Positions 52,505 through 62,183 of a DNA stretch of 64,000 bases are shown piece after piece. The notes beneath the pieces are model-generated. The model was not told the DNA's origin. It saw nothing but the letters and a program-made list of their open reading frames with translations, and made no database searches. The position numbers and the translations under genes were made by a program. The stretch is from Actinophytocola sp035634895 (GTDB taxonomy: Bacteria > Actinomycetota > Actinomycetes > Mycobacteriales > Pseudonocardiaceae): positions 1-64,000 of the forward strand of contig NZ_DASQCC010000127.1 of assembly GCF_035634895.1 (NCBI RefSeq), given 5' to 3'. Within the stretch, counting starts at the first letter, position 1; each line of letters begins with the position of its first letter.

Positions 52505-53725
52505 ATGTCCAACTTGGGGTATGCCGTCGTCGATGTCGAGACGACCGGCCTGTTTCCGGGGCGTCATGACCGGGTGGTGGAGATCGGGGTCGTGCTCGTC
52601 GACCGGGCGGGCCGCCAGGTCGACGAGTGGGGCACGCTGGTGAACCCCGCCCGAGATCTGGGACCACAGCACATCCACGGCATTCGGTCGAGCGACGTGC
52701 TGCGGGCGCCGTCCTTCGCCGAGATCGCCGGCGATCTGGCCGCGCGGCTGGCCGGGCGTGTCGTCGTCGCGCACAACCTGAGTTTCGACCTGCGTTTCCT
52801 GATCGCCGAGTTCGAGCGCGTACGACTCACGGTCCCGCTGGACTACGAACGTGGTCTCTGCACGATGATCCTGGCGAGCCGGTATCTCACCGACGCGGCA
52901 CGTTCACTGGCGGCATGTTGCGCGTCCGCGGGAATCGACCACGCCAACCCGCACTCGGCACTGCATGACGCACGTGCCTGCGCCGAACTGCTCGCGTTCT
53001 TCATCAGGAGCGCGGGCCGGCCGGAGCCGTGGCGGGTCCTGTTCGCCGCGGGCCGGGACCCGTGGCCGCCGCTGCCGAGGCCGTGCGGTCGCACGAGTCC
53101 CCGGACGCTCGCCGAGGCGGTGCCACCGGCGTTCCTGGAACGCCTGATCGACCGGCTGCCGCGGGTCCAGCAGCCCGCACGCGCCGACGAGTACCTGGCC
53201 CTGCTCGACCGCGCGCTGCTGGACCGGCACCTCTCGGCGAGCGAGCAGGAGGGCCTGATCGAGGTCGCGCGGGCACTCGACCTGACCTACGCGGACGCCC
53301 TGGTCCTCCACCGCGACTACCTCACGGCACTCGCCACGGCGGCCTGGTCGGACGGCGTCGTCACCGACGACGAGCGGCAGGACCTGCGAAATGTCGCCGG
53401 CCTCCTGGGCCTCGGCGAACTGGACGCCGAGATCGCCCTGCGAACGGCACGGACGACGGAGGCGGAACCGCGGTGGGGCCAGTTCCGCCTGCGGCCGGGC
53501 GACCTGGTCGCGTTCACCGGCCAGATGGCCGGCGAGCGCGCGGAATGGGAGAACCGCGCCATCCGCGGCGGCCTGAAGGTGACCGGGGGTGGCGTGACCA
53601 GACGAACCAGGATCCTCGTCGCCGCCGACCCGGACTCCCTTTCCGGAAAAGCGGTCAGGGCACGGCAGTACGGCATCCCGATCGTCACCCCGGAGGCGTT
53701 CGAGAAGCTCATGAAGCAGCTGTGA
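52505..53725 (+). CDS. DnaQ-like 3'-5' exonuclease with C-terminal BRCT domain
   Basis: 406 aa. Residues 5-165 are a DEDDh exonuclease: VVDVETTG (Asp, Glu), AHNLSFDLRFL (Asp), and HSALHDARACAELL (His, Asp). A linker with an alpha-helical region (about 215-320, TerB-like HLSASEQEGLIEVARALDL and AAWSDGVVTDDERQDLRNVAGLLGL) precedes a BRCT domain (about 325-400: VAFTGQM, GGLKVTGGGVTRRTRILVAADPDSLSGKAVRARQYGIPIV). The combination points to DNA repair or proofreading. ATG 52505 is preferred to the GTG 6 bp upstream. Confidence 0.88.
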   Translation: MSNLGYAVVDVETTGLFPGRHDRVVEIGVVLVDRAGRQVDEWGTLVNPARDLGPQHIHGIRSSDVLRAPSFAEIAGDLAARLAGRVVVAHNLSFDLRFLIAEFERVRLTVPLDYERGLCTMILASRYLTDAARSLAACCASAGIDHANPHSALHDARACAELLAFFIRSAGRPEPWRVLFAAGRDPWPPLPRPCGRTSPRTLAEAVPPAFLERLIDRLPRVQQPARADEYLALLDRALLDRHLSASEQEGLIEVARALDLTYADALVLHRDYLTALATAAWSDGVVTDDERQDLRNVAGLLGLGELDAEIALRTARTTEAEPRWGQFRLRPGDLVAFTGQMAGERAEWENRAIRGGLKVTGGGVTRRTRILVAADPDSLSGKAVRARQYGIPIVTPEAFEKLMKQL

Positions 53726-53837
53726 AACCGGAGCCGTGAACCCGGGCGCCGGGAACACCGCGGACGCCGACGAGAGGCATCTCACGCCCGGCGTAATCCG
53801 GTCGATGGGGTGGGCCGGCGTCCCCTAGGCTCCCGTC

Positions 53838-54869
53838 ATGTTGCCCTGGTCCACAGAATTGGCCGGTCGTATCGAGGACGGGATCGTCCACAGTGAGCTG
53901 TTGCGGGACAACCCGCTCGGCGACCCGCACGACCGGCCCGTCTACGTCTACCTGCCACCCGGCTACGACGACTCCGACCGGCGCTACCCGGTCGTCTACG
54001 TGATCCAGGGCTACACCGGGCACGTCGGCATGTGGTTCAACCGGACGCCCTTCCGCCGTCCCTTCCCCGAGCTGGCCGACGACGTCTTCAGGGCCGGGGA
54101 CACCCCGCCCGCCATCGTCGTCTACGTCGATGCCTGGACGGCCTACGGCGGCAGCCAGTTCCTCGACTCCCCCGCCACCGGGCGCTACCACTCCTACCTC
54201 TGCGACGAGGTCGTCCCCTGGGTCGACGCCCGGTACCGCACGCTCGCCGACCGTGCGCACCGCGCCATCATGGGCAAGTCCAGCGGCGGCTACGGCGCGA
54301 TGATCACCCCCATGCTCCGGCCGGACCTCTTCGCCGCGCTGGCCACCCACGCCGGCGACGCCCTCTTCGAGGTCTGCTACCCGGACAGCTTCCCGCTCAT
54401 CGCGCGCACCCTCCGCGACGAGTACGACGGCGACTACGCGAACTTCCTCGCCGGCCGTGCCGGCCGGGTACACGGCACCAAGGACAGCGACGACGGGCTC
54501 ATCGAGATCTACGGCTACGCCGCCGCCTACTCCGGCAATGCCGACGCCTCCGTCTCGCTCCCCTTCGACGACACCGGCGCCATCATCACCGACGTCTGGG
54601 CGCGCTGGCTGTCCCGCGATCCGGTCCGCATGGCCGCGGAGCCCGAGTACGCCGAGGCGCTGCGCTCCCTCACCGCGGTCTGGATCGACTCCGGCCGGTC
54701 CGACGACTACTACCTCGACCTCGGCGCGACGGCCTTCCGCCGCGCGATCGACAAGGCCGGTGTCGCCGACGACCGCGTGTACTTCGAGCTGTTCGACGGT
54801 CGCCACGGCGGCATCGAATACCGCTATCCATTGTCGCTGGCGTGGCTGTGCGCACGAATCGCTAGCTGA
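53838..54869 (+). CDS. Esterase-D/enterochelin-esterase-like alpha/beta hydrolase
   Basis: 343 aa. The fold's nucleophile elbow is AIMGKSSGGYGAM (Ser about 152). The oxyanion region is VIQGYTGHVGMW and the catalytic His is near the end in FDGRHGGIEYRYP. No signal peptide is seen, so it is cytoplasmic. Esterase-D-type enzymes cleave carboxylic esters, including siderophore esters and mycolyl esters. The 3' end overlaps the convergent SARP gene by 8 bp. Not evidently part of a cluster. Confidence 0.85.
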   Translation: MLPWSTELAGRIEDGIVHSELLRDNPLGDPHDRPVYVYLPPGYDDSDRRYPVVYVIQGYTGHVGMWFNRTPFRRPFPELADDVFRAGDTPPAIVVYVDAWTAYGGSQFLDSPATGRYHSYLCDEVVPWVDARYRTLADRAHRAIMGKSSGGYGAMITPMLRPDLFAALATHAGDALFEVCYPDSFPLIARTLRDEYDGDYANFLAGRAGRVHGTKDSDDGLIEIYGYAAAYSGNADASVSLPFDDTGAIITDVWARWLSRDPVRMAAEPEYAEALRSLTAVWIDSGRSDDYYLDLGATAFRRAIDKAGVADDRVYFELFDGRHGGIEYRYPLSLAWLCARIAS

Positions 54870-57800
54870 TTTCGGCCAGGACCCATCTGATCGCGTCGAT
54901 TTCGGGGGCGGGTCCCTGGAAAATCTCCAGTGACGTCAACCATTCCTGCTTGGCCTGTTCGCGTTCTCCCTGGGACAACAGACCAAGGCCCTTGATATGC
55001 AGCGCCCTGGTCTGGCCGTAAGGCGAGCTTACTTCCTGGTGAATCGCGAACGCGTTGCTCGCGTGGTCGACCGCCTGGGCGTGGTTGCCTTTTTCGTGGG
55101 TTATCCAGGCCAGGAGTATTTCGGCGTCGCCGCGAAGGCGGCGCAGCTCGCCCCGCTGGGCCAGGCCGATGGCGGTCTGGGCGTGTTCCTGGGCGTCGTC
55201 GAGATGGCCTGCCGACTTGTCGATCGACGCCAGCTGCAGCGTGGCCTCGACGCGGGCCTTGGTGTAGTCGAGCTCGTCGGACCGCTTGAGCGCCGACTCC
55301 GCCTGGGCGCGCGCCTGTTCGGTCCGGCCGAGGTCGTGGTAGATGCCCGCCAGGGAGACCAGGGAGTCGGTGATGTCGTACTCGTCGCCCAGCTCCTCGG
55401 CGACCGCCAGGGCCTGGGTCGCGTGGGCGATCGACGCGTCGATGTCGCCGATCTTCGAGTAGGCGTGGGCGAGTGCGCGGAGCGCCTCCGACTCGTAGTG
55501 CTGGTCGCCGCTTCGCCGGTACAGCTCCAGCGCGAGGAGGTACTCCTCGATGGCGCCGTCGAACTCGCCGCGCCTGATCATGATCATGCCGAGACTCAGG
55601 TGCGCCGCGCCTTCCGCCGAGTCGCTGGACTTCGCGTCGATCAGGTCGAAGGCGGAGAGCGCGTACTTCTTGGCGACGTCGAGCTGGTCCCGCTGTTCCT
55701 CGCAGAGGCTCAGGTTCAACAGCGCCAGCAGCTGGAGGTCGGTGAACTCGTGGCGCTCGGCGACCCGCAACGCCTCCCCGATCTGGTCGGCCGCGTCGCG
55801 CAGGTACCCCTGCGTCGCCAGCGCGTCGCCGAGGGCAATGCGCGCGCGGACCTCTCCCTCGGAGAACCCGAGCTCCAGGTAGTGGCTGAGCTCCGCCCGG
55901 ATGTGCGGAAGCGCCCGCTGGACGTCCCGGATGCGCGCGTACACGGACGAGAACGCGGTGTGCATGGTCGCCATCGCGCGCCGGTTCCCGGTGCTCGTGG
56001 CGGCGCTCAGCGCGATCTCGAAGGCGCCCAGCGCCTCGATGCGGTAGTCCCGGTGCGTCACCACGTAGGCACGCAACGACTCCGACAGGTACCAGCCGAT
56101 CTCCGCCGGCCCGTAGTGGGCGGTGTAGCGGATGGTCGCGATCAGGTTGGGTGCCTCGTCGTTCATCCACTGCGCGGCGTTCGACACCGCGGGCGCGCGC
56201 GGCGCCCCCAGGATGCTCGAATGGTCGCGCGGCAGGCGGATCCACGTCGGGTACAGGGCGTCCGCGGCGACGTCGGCGGTCGTGACGTAGTAGCTGTGCA
56301 GGCGTGCGAGTGCGGCGTGCAGGTCGCCGGGGTCGTCCTCGGTGACGCACCGGTCGTGGGCGTAGAGGCGCACCAGGTCGTGGAACCGGTAGTGCCGCGG
56401 CCGGCTGGGGTGGATGAGGCTCGCCGCCGTGAGCTCGCCGAGCAGCCGCTCGGCCGTCTCGGCGGGGACGTCGGCCACGTGTCGCGCGCACCTGCGGCAG
56501 AAGTCGGATCCGGGCACCAGGCTCAGCAGCCGGAACAGGCGCGCCGCGTCGGCGGAGAGCGTCCGGTAGGACAGGTCGAACACGGCACGCACCGTGGCAC
56601 GCGGGTCGTCGGCGATCGTCAGCGCGGCGAGGCGGTCGCGCTGTTCCAGCTCGGAGATGAAGTCGGGCAGCGGGCGCGCGCTGTGCAGGTAGGCCGTCGC
56701 CGCGACGCGCATGGCCAACGGCAGGTGCCCGCACAGCTCGATGATCTTCCCGATGTCGGTGTCGGCCGGCATCGGCGCGGTGCCCAGGATGGCGCGGATG
56801 AGCTGTTCCGCCTCCGGTGGTCTCAGCGGCCCCAGCTGCAGCAGGCGTGCCCCGGTCAGCGCGGCCAGGCTCGGCATCTGCGACCGGCTGGTGATCAGCA
56901 CCGCCGACTCGGGCGCGGCCGGCAGGAGGTCCTGCACCTGCTGTGCGTTCGCCGCGTTGTCCAGGACGAGCAGGATGCGTCGGTCGGCGACCAGGCTGCG
57001 GTAGGTGTTGGTGAGATCCTCGAGCTCCGTCGGTACCTGGGTGGAGGGCAGGCCGAGCGCGGGTAACACCCGGCTGAGCACCCGCGCCGGGCTCAGCGGC
57101 GTGTGTTCGGAGTAGCCGTGGAGGTCGATGAACAGCTGCCCGTCGGGGAACCGGGTCCGCACCTCGTGTGCCAGCTTGACGACGAACGCGCTCTTGCCGA
57201 CGCCCGGCATGCCGCTGATGACGAGCACCGGCGTGCTCGCGCTGGACGGGGCCGTCAGCACGGTCCGGGCCATCGCCAGCTCCGCGGTGCGGCCGACGAA
57301 GTCGCCGAGGTCGGCCGGCAGCTGCGCGGGCGTGAGGCGCACGAGCACGGAGGTGCCCGCGGTGGCGTGCTGTGCGGTGTCGTCGAGGGTGTCGGTGAGC
57401 ACGCCGTGGTGGGTGCGCTCCAGCTCGGTTCCCGGCGTGATGCCGAACTCGTCCGCCAGGTACGCACGCGCCCGCCGGTACGCCGCCAGCGCGTCCGCCC
57501 GCTTGCCGGAGCGGTACAGCGCCACCATCAGCTGGGACCAGGCGCGTTCGCGCTCCGGGTGCCGCGCGGTCATCGCGTGCAGGTCGGCGACCAGCTCGGT
57601 GTGCCGCCCCAGCCTCAGGTACGCGTCGGCGCGCTTCTCGATCGCCTGGCCGTACTCCTCCAGGAGGGTCTGCACGGCACGTGCCTTCGCCGTGCTCGGC
57701 GCGAGGCTCGCCAGCGGCTCGTCCTCCCACAGCGCGAGCGCGTCGTCGAACCGGACGAGCTGTTCGGCGCCCCGCAGGGTCTCCGCCTCACGCACGAGCC

Positions 57801-58113
57801 GGCGGAACCGCAACAGATCCACCGCGGTGTCGGCGACGATGAGGCGGAAACCGTCCGGTAACGCCTCGATCAACTCCGAGGCGTCGAGCGTCCGCCGCAG
57901 CCGCCGGACGTAGGCCTTCGCGCTCTCCCAGGCGTCGCTCGGCGGCTCGTCCTCCCACAGCCACTCGACCAGCTCACTGACCGTCACGACCTGGTTGGCA
58001 CGCAACAGCAGGGTCGCCAGCACCACCTGCTGGCTGCCGACCGGCACGTGCACCTGCTCCCCAGCACGTAGAACGGCGATCGGACCAAGGACGCGGAATT
58101 CGTCCACAGACAT
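54862..58113 (-). CDS. AfsR/SARP-family regulator with NB-ARC and TPR domains
   Basis: 1083 aa. Residues 1-95: OmpR-type winged helix (VGSQQVVLATLLLRANQVVTVSELVEWLW). Residues 100-245: bacterial transcriptional activation domain (QLMVALYRSGKRADALAAYRRAR). Residues 265-600: NB-ARC NTPase, with P-loop GMPGVGKSA, Walker B ILLVLDN, and LITSRSQM. Residues 690-1080: TPR repeats. These proteins activate secondary-metabolite genes by binding direct repeats. It is divergent from the 40-aa peptide/SagB/MFS genes with 269 bp between, so it is probably their activator. Confidence 0.92.
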   Translation of the reverse strand: MSVDEFRVLGPIAVLRAGEQVHVPVGSQQVVLATLLLRANQVVTVSELVEWLWEDEPPSDAWESAKAYVRRLRRTLDASELIEALPDGFRLIVADTAVDLLRFRRLVREAETLRGAEQLVRFDDALALWEDEPLASLAPSTAKARAVQTLLEEYGQAIEKRADAYLRLGRHTELVADLHAMTARHPERERAWSQLMVALYRSGKRADALAAYRRARAYLADEFGITPGTELERTHHGVLTDTLDDTAQHATAGTSVLVRLTPAQLPADLGDFVGRTAELAMARTVLTAPSSASTPVLVISGMPGVGKSAFVVKLAHEVRTRFPDGQLFIDLHGYSEHTPLSPARVLSRVLPALGLPSTQVPTELEDLTNTYRSLVADRRILLVLDNAANAQQVQDLLPAAPESAVLITSRSQMPSLAALTGARLLQLGPLRPPEAEQLIRAILGTAPMPADTDIGKIIELCGHLPLAMRVAATAYLHSARPLPDFISELEQRDRLAALTIADDPRATVRAVFDLSYRTLSADAARLFRLLSLVPGSDFCRRCARHVADVPAETAERLLGELTAASLIHPSRPRHYRFHDLVRLYAHDRCVTEDDPGDLHAALARLHSYYVTTADVAADALYPTWIRLPRDHSSILGAPRAPAVSNAAQWMNDEAPNLIATIRYTAHYGPAEIGWYLSESLRAYVVTHRDYRIEALGAFEIALSAATSTGNRRAMATMHTAFSSVYARIRDVQRALPHIRAELSHYLELGFSEGEVRARIALGDALATQGYLRDAADQIGEALRVAERHEFTDLQLLALLNLSLCEEQRDQLDVAKKYALSAFDLIDAKSSDSAEGAAHLSLGMIMIRRGEFDGAIEEYLLALELYRRSGDQHYESEALRALAHAYSKIGDIDASIAHATQALAVAEELGDEYDITDSLVSLAGIYHDLGRTEQARAQAESALKRSDELDYTKARVEATLQLASIDKSAGHLDDAQEHAQTAIGLAQRGELRRLRGDAEILLAWITHEKGNHAQAVDHASNAFAIHQEVSSPYGQTRALHIKGLGLLSQGEREQAKQEWLTSLEIFQGPAPEIDAIRWVLAEIS

Positions 58114-58382
58114 CTCACCGCCGCCCTTCTCGATGTCCGCCGACCCCCTTGGCTACTCAGAGCACATGAGCCGATGCCGCCTGTTCCCCGCAGGATAATC
58201 CGCGGCATCGGCGCGGTGGTAAGGGTCTGGCAAACTCGTGCTGCGGACAGTTATCGAGCCGGCACAATCAGCTATAGACGAAGCGCGTACGCGATATGGA
58301 TTCGACTATTCTCCCGCAACAGCTTGGCTACCGGCGTAAGGTACTCTGGCTCCCGAGCTTGGCCCGGCATCAGGAGCGCGCG
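58114..58382. other. Divergent promoter region between SARP gene and peptide locus
   Basis: 269 bp. AGCTTGGC occurs twice in the same direction (58321 and 58356, 35 bp apart), the second shortly before the peptide gene; SARP proteins bind direct repeats, but usually with 11-bp phasing, so this is only suggestive. The peptide gene's AGGAG is at 58372-58376. GC is a little lower than in the genes. Confidence 0.5.
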
Positions 58383-58505
58383 ATGAACACCTCGGCCGTC
58401 GACACTGTCGTCATTGAGTTATCCGACGAATACCAGCCCGCGGAGATTATGACGGGATGGAGCGGTCGCCGGACGGCAACAGACCAGCATCGGGGGAATG
58501 ACTGA
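58383..58505 (+). CDS. 40-aa peptide, candidate RiPP precursor
   Basis: Starts at ATG 58383 with AGGAG 6 nt upstream and ends 8 bp inside the SagB gene, so the two are coupled. The N-terminal half looks like a leader: an acidic, hydrophobic VDTVVIELSDEYQPAEI segment that could form the strand bound by an RRE domain. The C-terminal half is polar and Gly/Arg/Thr-rich (MTGWSGRRTATDQHRGND), with one Trp, no Cys, and several Ser/Thr/Asp. No known precursor family is recognised. The precursor role is inferred from size, place and its modifying-enzyme neighbour. Confidence 0.6.
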   Translation: MNTSAVDTVVIELSDEYQPAEIMTGWSGRRTATDQHRGND

Positions 58506-59607
58506 TCGGTTGCTGGACGACCCACAGCTGCGCATCTCCTCGTGTGGTGCGCTGCTGTGGCACGCTGATCAGCTCGTCTGGCACGACACCCTGACCCACC
58601 GGCGTTTCGCCATCGGCGAGGACGCCGATCCCGTGCTGCGCTGTTTCACCACCTGGCAGCCGTTGAGCCACCTGCGCAAGCACGCCCGCGACGACGACCA
58701 CGCCGAGGCGCTGGTCGCGATCGCCGAACGGTTGCGCACGGCCAACATCCTCGTCACCCGGGAGTCCGAACGGCATCGGGTCGAGGACGCCAACGAGGCC
58801 GCGTGGCACCGCTGGGGCCGGCTGGTCGCGTTGTTCCACACGGAGACCCGCAACCTCCGCGACCAACGGTTCCTCACCGCGGCGGCCGACCAGGAACGGC
58901 TGCGGGACCGCCTCGACCACGAACCGCCACCACCCGTCAGCCGGACGCGCCAGACCACCCATCGGGTACCGCTGGCGCCCGACCCGGCGCGGTGGACGCG
59001 TGGTGGCTTCCTGGAAGTTCTCTCGCATCGCCGTAGCACGCGCCAGTTCCGCGCCGACCCCGTGCCGTTCGAGGCCGTCAGCACGCTGCTGCGGTGGGCG
59101 GGCGGCATCACCGAGGTGGACGAGCCGACACAGACCGCCTTCAAGACCACCCCGTCCGGCGGCGGGCGGCACCCCACCGAGATCTACCTCCACGCGCACC
59201 GCGTCGCCGGGCTCCGTGCCGGTCTCTACCACCTCAACACCGGCACCGACGAGCTGGAGCTGATCGGGCCGCCGCAGTCCCCGGACGAGCTCGTGGAGCT
59301 ATTGGGCGGCCAGGACTGGGCCGCCGGCAGCGGCTGCGTCGTGTTCTACACGTGCGTGCTGCCGCGGAGCATGTGGAAGTACTCCACTCCGCGTACCTAC
59401 CGCATGCTCCACATGGATGTCGGGCACCTCAGCCAGACCGTCTACCTCCTCGCCGCCGCGCTCGGGCTCGGCGTGACCTTCACCGCGGCGGTCCAGGACG
59501 AGAAACTAGAAGACTTGCTGGGGATTGACTCCGCCTATGAATTGGTGATGGGCTGTTCAGTGATTGGGATGCCACTGGGTGTAACCTCAATCGAATACGG
59601 AGAGTAA
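58498..59607 (+). CDS. SagB-type FMN-dependent dehydrogenase with RRE-like N-terminus
   Basis: 369 aa. Residues 8-90 resemble a winged-helix/RRE domain (LVWHDTLTHRRFAIGEDADPVLRCFTTWQPLSHL). A linker with WHRWGRLVALFHTETRN follows, as in SagB-type proteins. Residues 170-365 are the nitroreductase domain: HRRSTRQFRADPVPFEAVSTLLRWAGG, TPSGGGRHPTEIYL and YRMLHMDVGHLSQTVYLLAAALGLGVTFTAA. SagB enzymes oxidise azolines to azoles after a YcaO cyclodehydratase. There is no YcaO or Cys in the peptide here, so the chemistry must differ or the partner lies elsewhere. The ATG is coupled to the peptide gene. Confidence 0.85.
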   Translation: MTDRLLDDPQLRISSCGALLWHADQLVWHDTLTHRRFAIGEDADPVLRCFTTWQPLSHLRKHARDDDHAEALVAIAERLRTANILVTRESERHRVEDANEAAWHRWGRLVALFHTETRNLRDQRFLTAAADQERLRDRLDHEPPPPVSRTRQTTHRVPLAPDPARWTRGGFLEVLSHRRSTRQFRADPVPFEAVSTLLRWAGGITEVDEPTQTAFKTTPSGGGRHPTEIYLHAHRVAGLRAGLYHLNTGTDELELIGPPQSPDELVELLGGQDWAAGSGCVVFYTCVLPRSMWKYSTPRTYRMLHMDVGHLSQTVYLLAAALGLGVTFTAAVQDEKLEDLLGIDSAYELVMGCSVIGMPLGVTSIEYGE

Positions 59608-59625
59608 CCACAGGAGGGCGCAGAG

Positions 59626-60894
59626 TTGCCGGGGGACCACGCACGGGACGGTCGCGTCACCTACGCGGACATCTTCGGCGAACGCGAGTTCCGAGCGTTG
59701 TTCATCAGCCGGGCGCTCTCCACGATCGGCGACTACGTGGCACGCGCGGCGTTGGTCATCGCGGTGTTCTCGGAGACGAAGTCCACGGCGCTCATGGGCA
59801 TCACCTTCGCGCTGACCACGCTGCCGGACCTCATCGGCGGCCCGGTGCTGGCCGGCCTGGCCGACCGGTACCCACGCCGCGCGGTCATGGTGGCCGCGGA
59901 CATGGGGCGCGCGCTGCTCCTGCTGGCCATGGCGATACCGGGGCTGCCGCTGCTCGCCCTGTGGGCGCTGCTGTTCGTGATCCGGCTGCTGGACCCGCCG
60001 TTCTACAGCGCCTACCTGGCCACCATGTCCGTTGTGCTGCCCGGGAAACGGCTCGTGAAGGGGTCGGCGGTCACGCAGCTCGTCAACCACGTCTCCTACA
60101 CGCTCGGCTACGCGGGCGGCGGCCTGATCGTCGGTCTCACCGGACTGTCGCTGGTCCTGGTGTTCAACGCCGCCACCTTCGTCCTGTCCGGCATCGTGAT
60201 CCTGGCGGGTGTGGTGACCCGCCCGGCGACCGCGCTCGCCGACGCGCCGGCGACCTGGTTCGGTTCCACCCGCGCCGCGGTCCGTTACATCACCTCGCAT
60301 CCGCGGCTGAGGCTCACCATCCTGTTCACGCTCCCCATCGCCTCGGTGCTCGTGTGCGAGACGCTCGCGGCGCCCTACGCCGTGGAGCTCGGCTACGGGT
60401 CGGCGGTCGCCGGGCTGCTGATGGGCGCCGGCCCGGCCGGCATCGTCCTCGGCCTGTGGCTGCTGCCGATGATCATCCCGGACCAGCGCGCCGGACACGT
60501 CGCGGTCCTGTCGGTCATCAGCGTCGCGCCGCTGATGCTGTTCATCGCCGTGCCGGGGCCGGCGATCGCGTGCGGGTTGATCGTGCTGTCCGGTGTCGCG
60601 CTGTACTACTGGATCCCGCTCGCCGCGGACTTCACCCAGTCCGTTCCGGACGACATGCGTGGCCAGTCCGTCGGCCTGCTCACCACGACGATGCGGGTCA
60701 CCCAGGGCGCCGCCATCCTGATCTACGGACTCGTCGCCCAGAACGCGAGGTCGTCCACCGTGTTCGCCGCCGCCGGAGTAATCGGGACGGTGATGGTAAT
60801 CGCCTTGTCCGTGGCTTGGACGCGGGCAAACGGAGCAGCGACAATCGCGGTGACACCGCGTACTATCCCGCCTCACGGTGATGCGGTGCAGTGA
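59626..60894 (+). CDS. MFS transporter of the SagB/peptide locus
   Basis: 422 aa, 12 hydrophobic segments. The loop 2-3 motif reads GLADRYPRRAVMV, the enterobactin/macrolide-exporter-like (MFS_3) type. The start is a TTG at 59626 with AGGAGGG about 6 nt upstream, which decides it over internal ATGs. It lies 18 bp after the SagB stop and is the last gene of the group. Likely exporter or self-resistance for the modified peptide. There is no dedicated protease in the locus, so leader removal, if any, needs an outside enzyme. Confidence 0.85.
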   Translation: MPGDHARDGRVTYADIFGEREFRALFISRALSTIGDYVARAALVIAVFSETKSTALMGITFALTTLPDLIGGPVLAGLADRYPRRAVMVAADMGRALLLLAMAIPGLPLLALWALLFVIRLLDPPFYSAYLATMSVVLPGKRLVKGSAVTQLVNHVSYTLGYAGGGLIVGLTGLSLVLVFNAATFVLSGIVILAGVVTRPATALADAPATWFGSTRAAVRYITSHPRLRLTILFTLPIASVLVCETLAAPYAVELGYGSAVAGLLMGAGPAGIVLGLWLLPMIIPDQRAGHVAVLSVISVAPLMLFIAVPGPAIACGLIVLSGVALYYWIPLAADFTQSVPDDMRGQSVGLLTTTMRVTQGAAILIYGLVAQNARSSTVFAAAGVIGTVMVIALSVAWTRANGAATIAVTPRTIPPHGDAVQ

Positions 60895-60965
60895 CACCGC
60901 GGAGATCCGGTCGTCATCTGTGACATCGGTCGCGTTGCTGTCCGTCGTGTGTCCGTGAGCTGTCC

Positions 60966-62162
60966 GTGCTCACAAAGAACCTTGGAACCATGGGCACAGG
61001 GGGACACACAGGGGGAACCAACCAGGTCCACGACATGATCTCGGCTGCTGCCGTGCTGGTCAGCGCCGCGGTCTGCGGGGTCGGGCTGATCTGGTTGACG
61101 GTGCCGTCCGTCTCGTGGGGGACGGGGCGGAAGGCACTGGTACTCATTCTCTGCGGATTAATCCAGGCTGAGCTGGCCCGACGGACGGCGCACGCGGACA
61201 CTCCCGGTGTCTCGGCCGCCGCCGTGTGGGTCGTCGGCGCGGCGCTGACCCTGCCGCTCGCCGGGGTCATGGTCGTGTCCGCCGTTCTGCTCACCCACGA
61301 CCAGTTCCGTGGACCGCGCCGCGGATCCCACCTCGGCCGCGTGCTCACCGGCACCGCGGGCGCGGCGCTCGCCTGGCTGGTGTACTCGGCCGCCGGCGGC
61401 ATGCTCGGGGCGGTGCTCGCCGGACTGGCCCACCTCGCCGCGACCAACGGTCCGACGCTGGTCCGCGAGGCACGCCGGCTGCTCCGCGACGCACACCACC
61501 GCGGCTCCATCGGTGACGGCATGACCTGCGCCGCACTGGGTGTGCTGCTCGGCTCGTTCGCACAGCACTCGCTGCTGGCCGTCCCGCTCGTCCTGCTGCC
61601 CGCCGCCTACCTGCAGCGCGCCGCACGTGGCCGCGCGCTGCGGCACGCGGCCGCGCACGACCCGAAGACGCAGCTGTGGAACCACGCGGCGTGGCAGACG
61701 CTGTCCAGCGCCGCGCTCGCGAGCCACCGCACGCACACGGCCGTGCTGATGGTCGACCTGGACCACTTCAAGCGGCTCAACGACACCTACGGCCACCAGG
61801 CCGGCGACGACGTCCTCACCTGCGTCGCGCACGTGCTGCAGACGACCACCCGCCGCAACGACATCGTCGCCCGCTTCGGGGGCGAGGAGTTCAGCATCCT
61901 GCTGCCCGGCGTCACCGAGCAGCAGGCATGCCAGGCCGCCGAGCGCATCCGCGACCAGATCGCCGCGCTGACGGTGATCACCACCAACCTCCACGGGCGG
62001 CCGACCACGATCAAGGGCATCACCGCCTCGATCGGCGTCGCCACGACCCACCAGGGCGAGGCGTGCGTCGACGACCTGCTGGTCCACGCCGACCGCTGGC
62101 TCTACGAGGCCAAGGAGAGCGGCCGCAACCGCGTCTGCGGCCCCGTGCTCGCCGCGGCCTGA
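60966..62162 (+). CDS. Membrane diguanylate cyclase (GGDEF), first of a tandem pair
   Basis: About 398 aa. Six or seven hydrophobic segments fill residues 24-215; a GGDEF domain follows (about 225-395). The active site is RFGGEEF. The inhibitory I-site is RRND, five residues before it, so product inhibition should work. MVDLDHFKRLNDTYGH and SIGVAT are also present. It should make cyclic di-GMP from GTP. Start uncertain: GTG 60966, ATG 60990 or ATG 61035. Confidence 0.85.
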   Translation: MLTKNLGTMGTGGHTGGTNQVHDMISAAAVLVSAAVCGVGLIWLTVPSVSWGTGRKALVLILCGLIQAELARRTAHADTPGVSAAAVWVVGAALTLPLAGVMVVSAVLLTHDQFRGPRRGSHLGRVLTGTAGAALAWLVYSAAGGMLGAVLAGLAHLAATNGPTLVREARRLLRDAHHRGSIGDGMTCAALGVLLGSFAQHSLLAVPLVLLPAAYLQRAARGRALRHAAAHDPKTQLWNHAAWQTLSSAALASHRTHTAVLMVDLDHFKRLNDTYGHQAGDDVLTCVAHVLQTTTRRNDIVARFGGEEFSILLPGVTEQQACQAAERIRDQIAALTVITTNLHGRPTTIKGITASIGVATTHQGEACVDDLLVHADRWLYEAKESGRNRVCGPVLAAA

Positions 62163-62183
62163 GAAGAGAAAGGGGTGTCCCGG

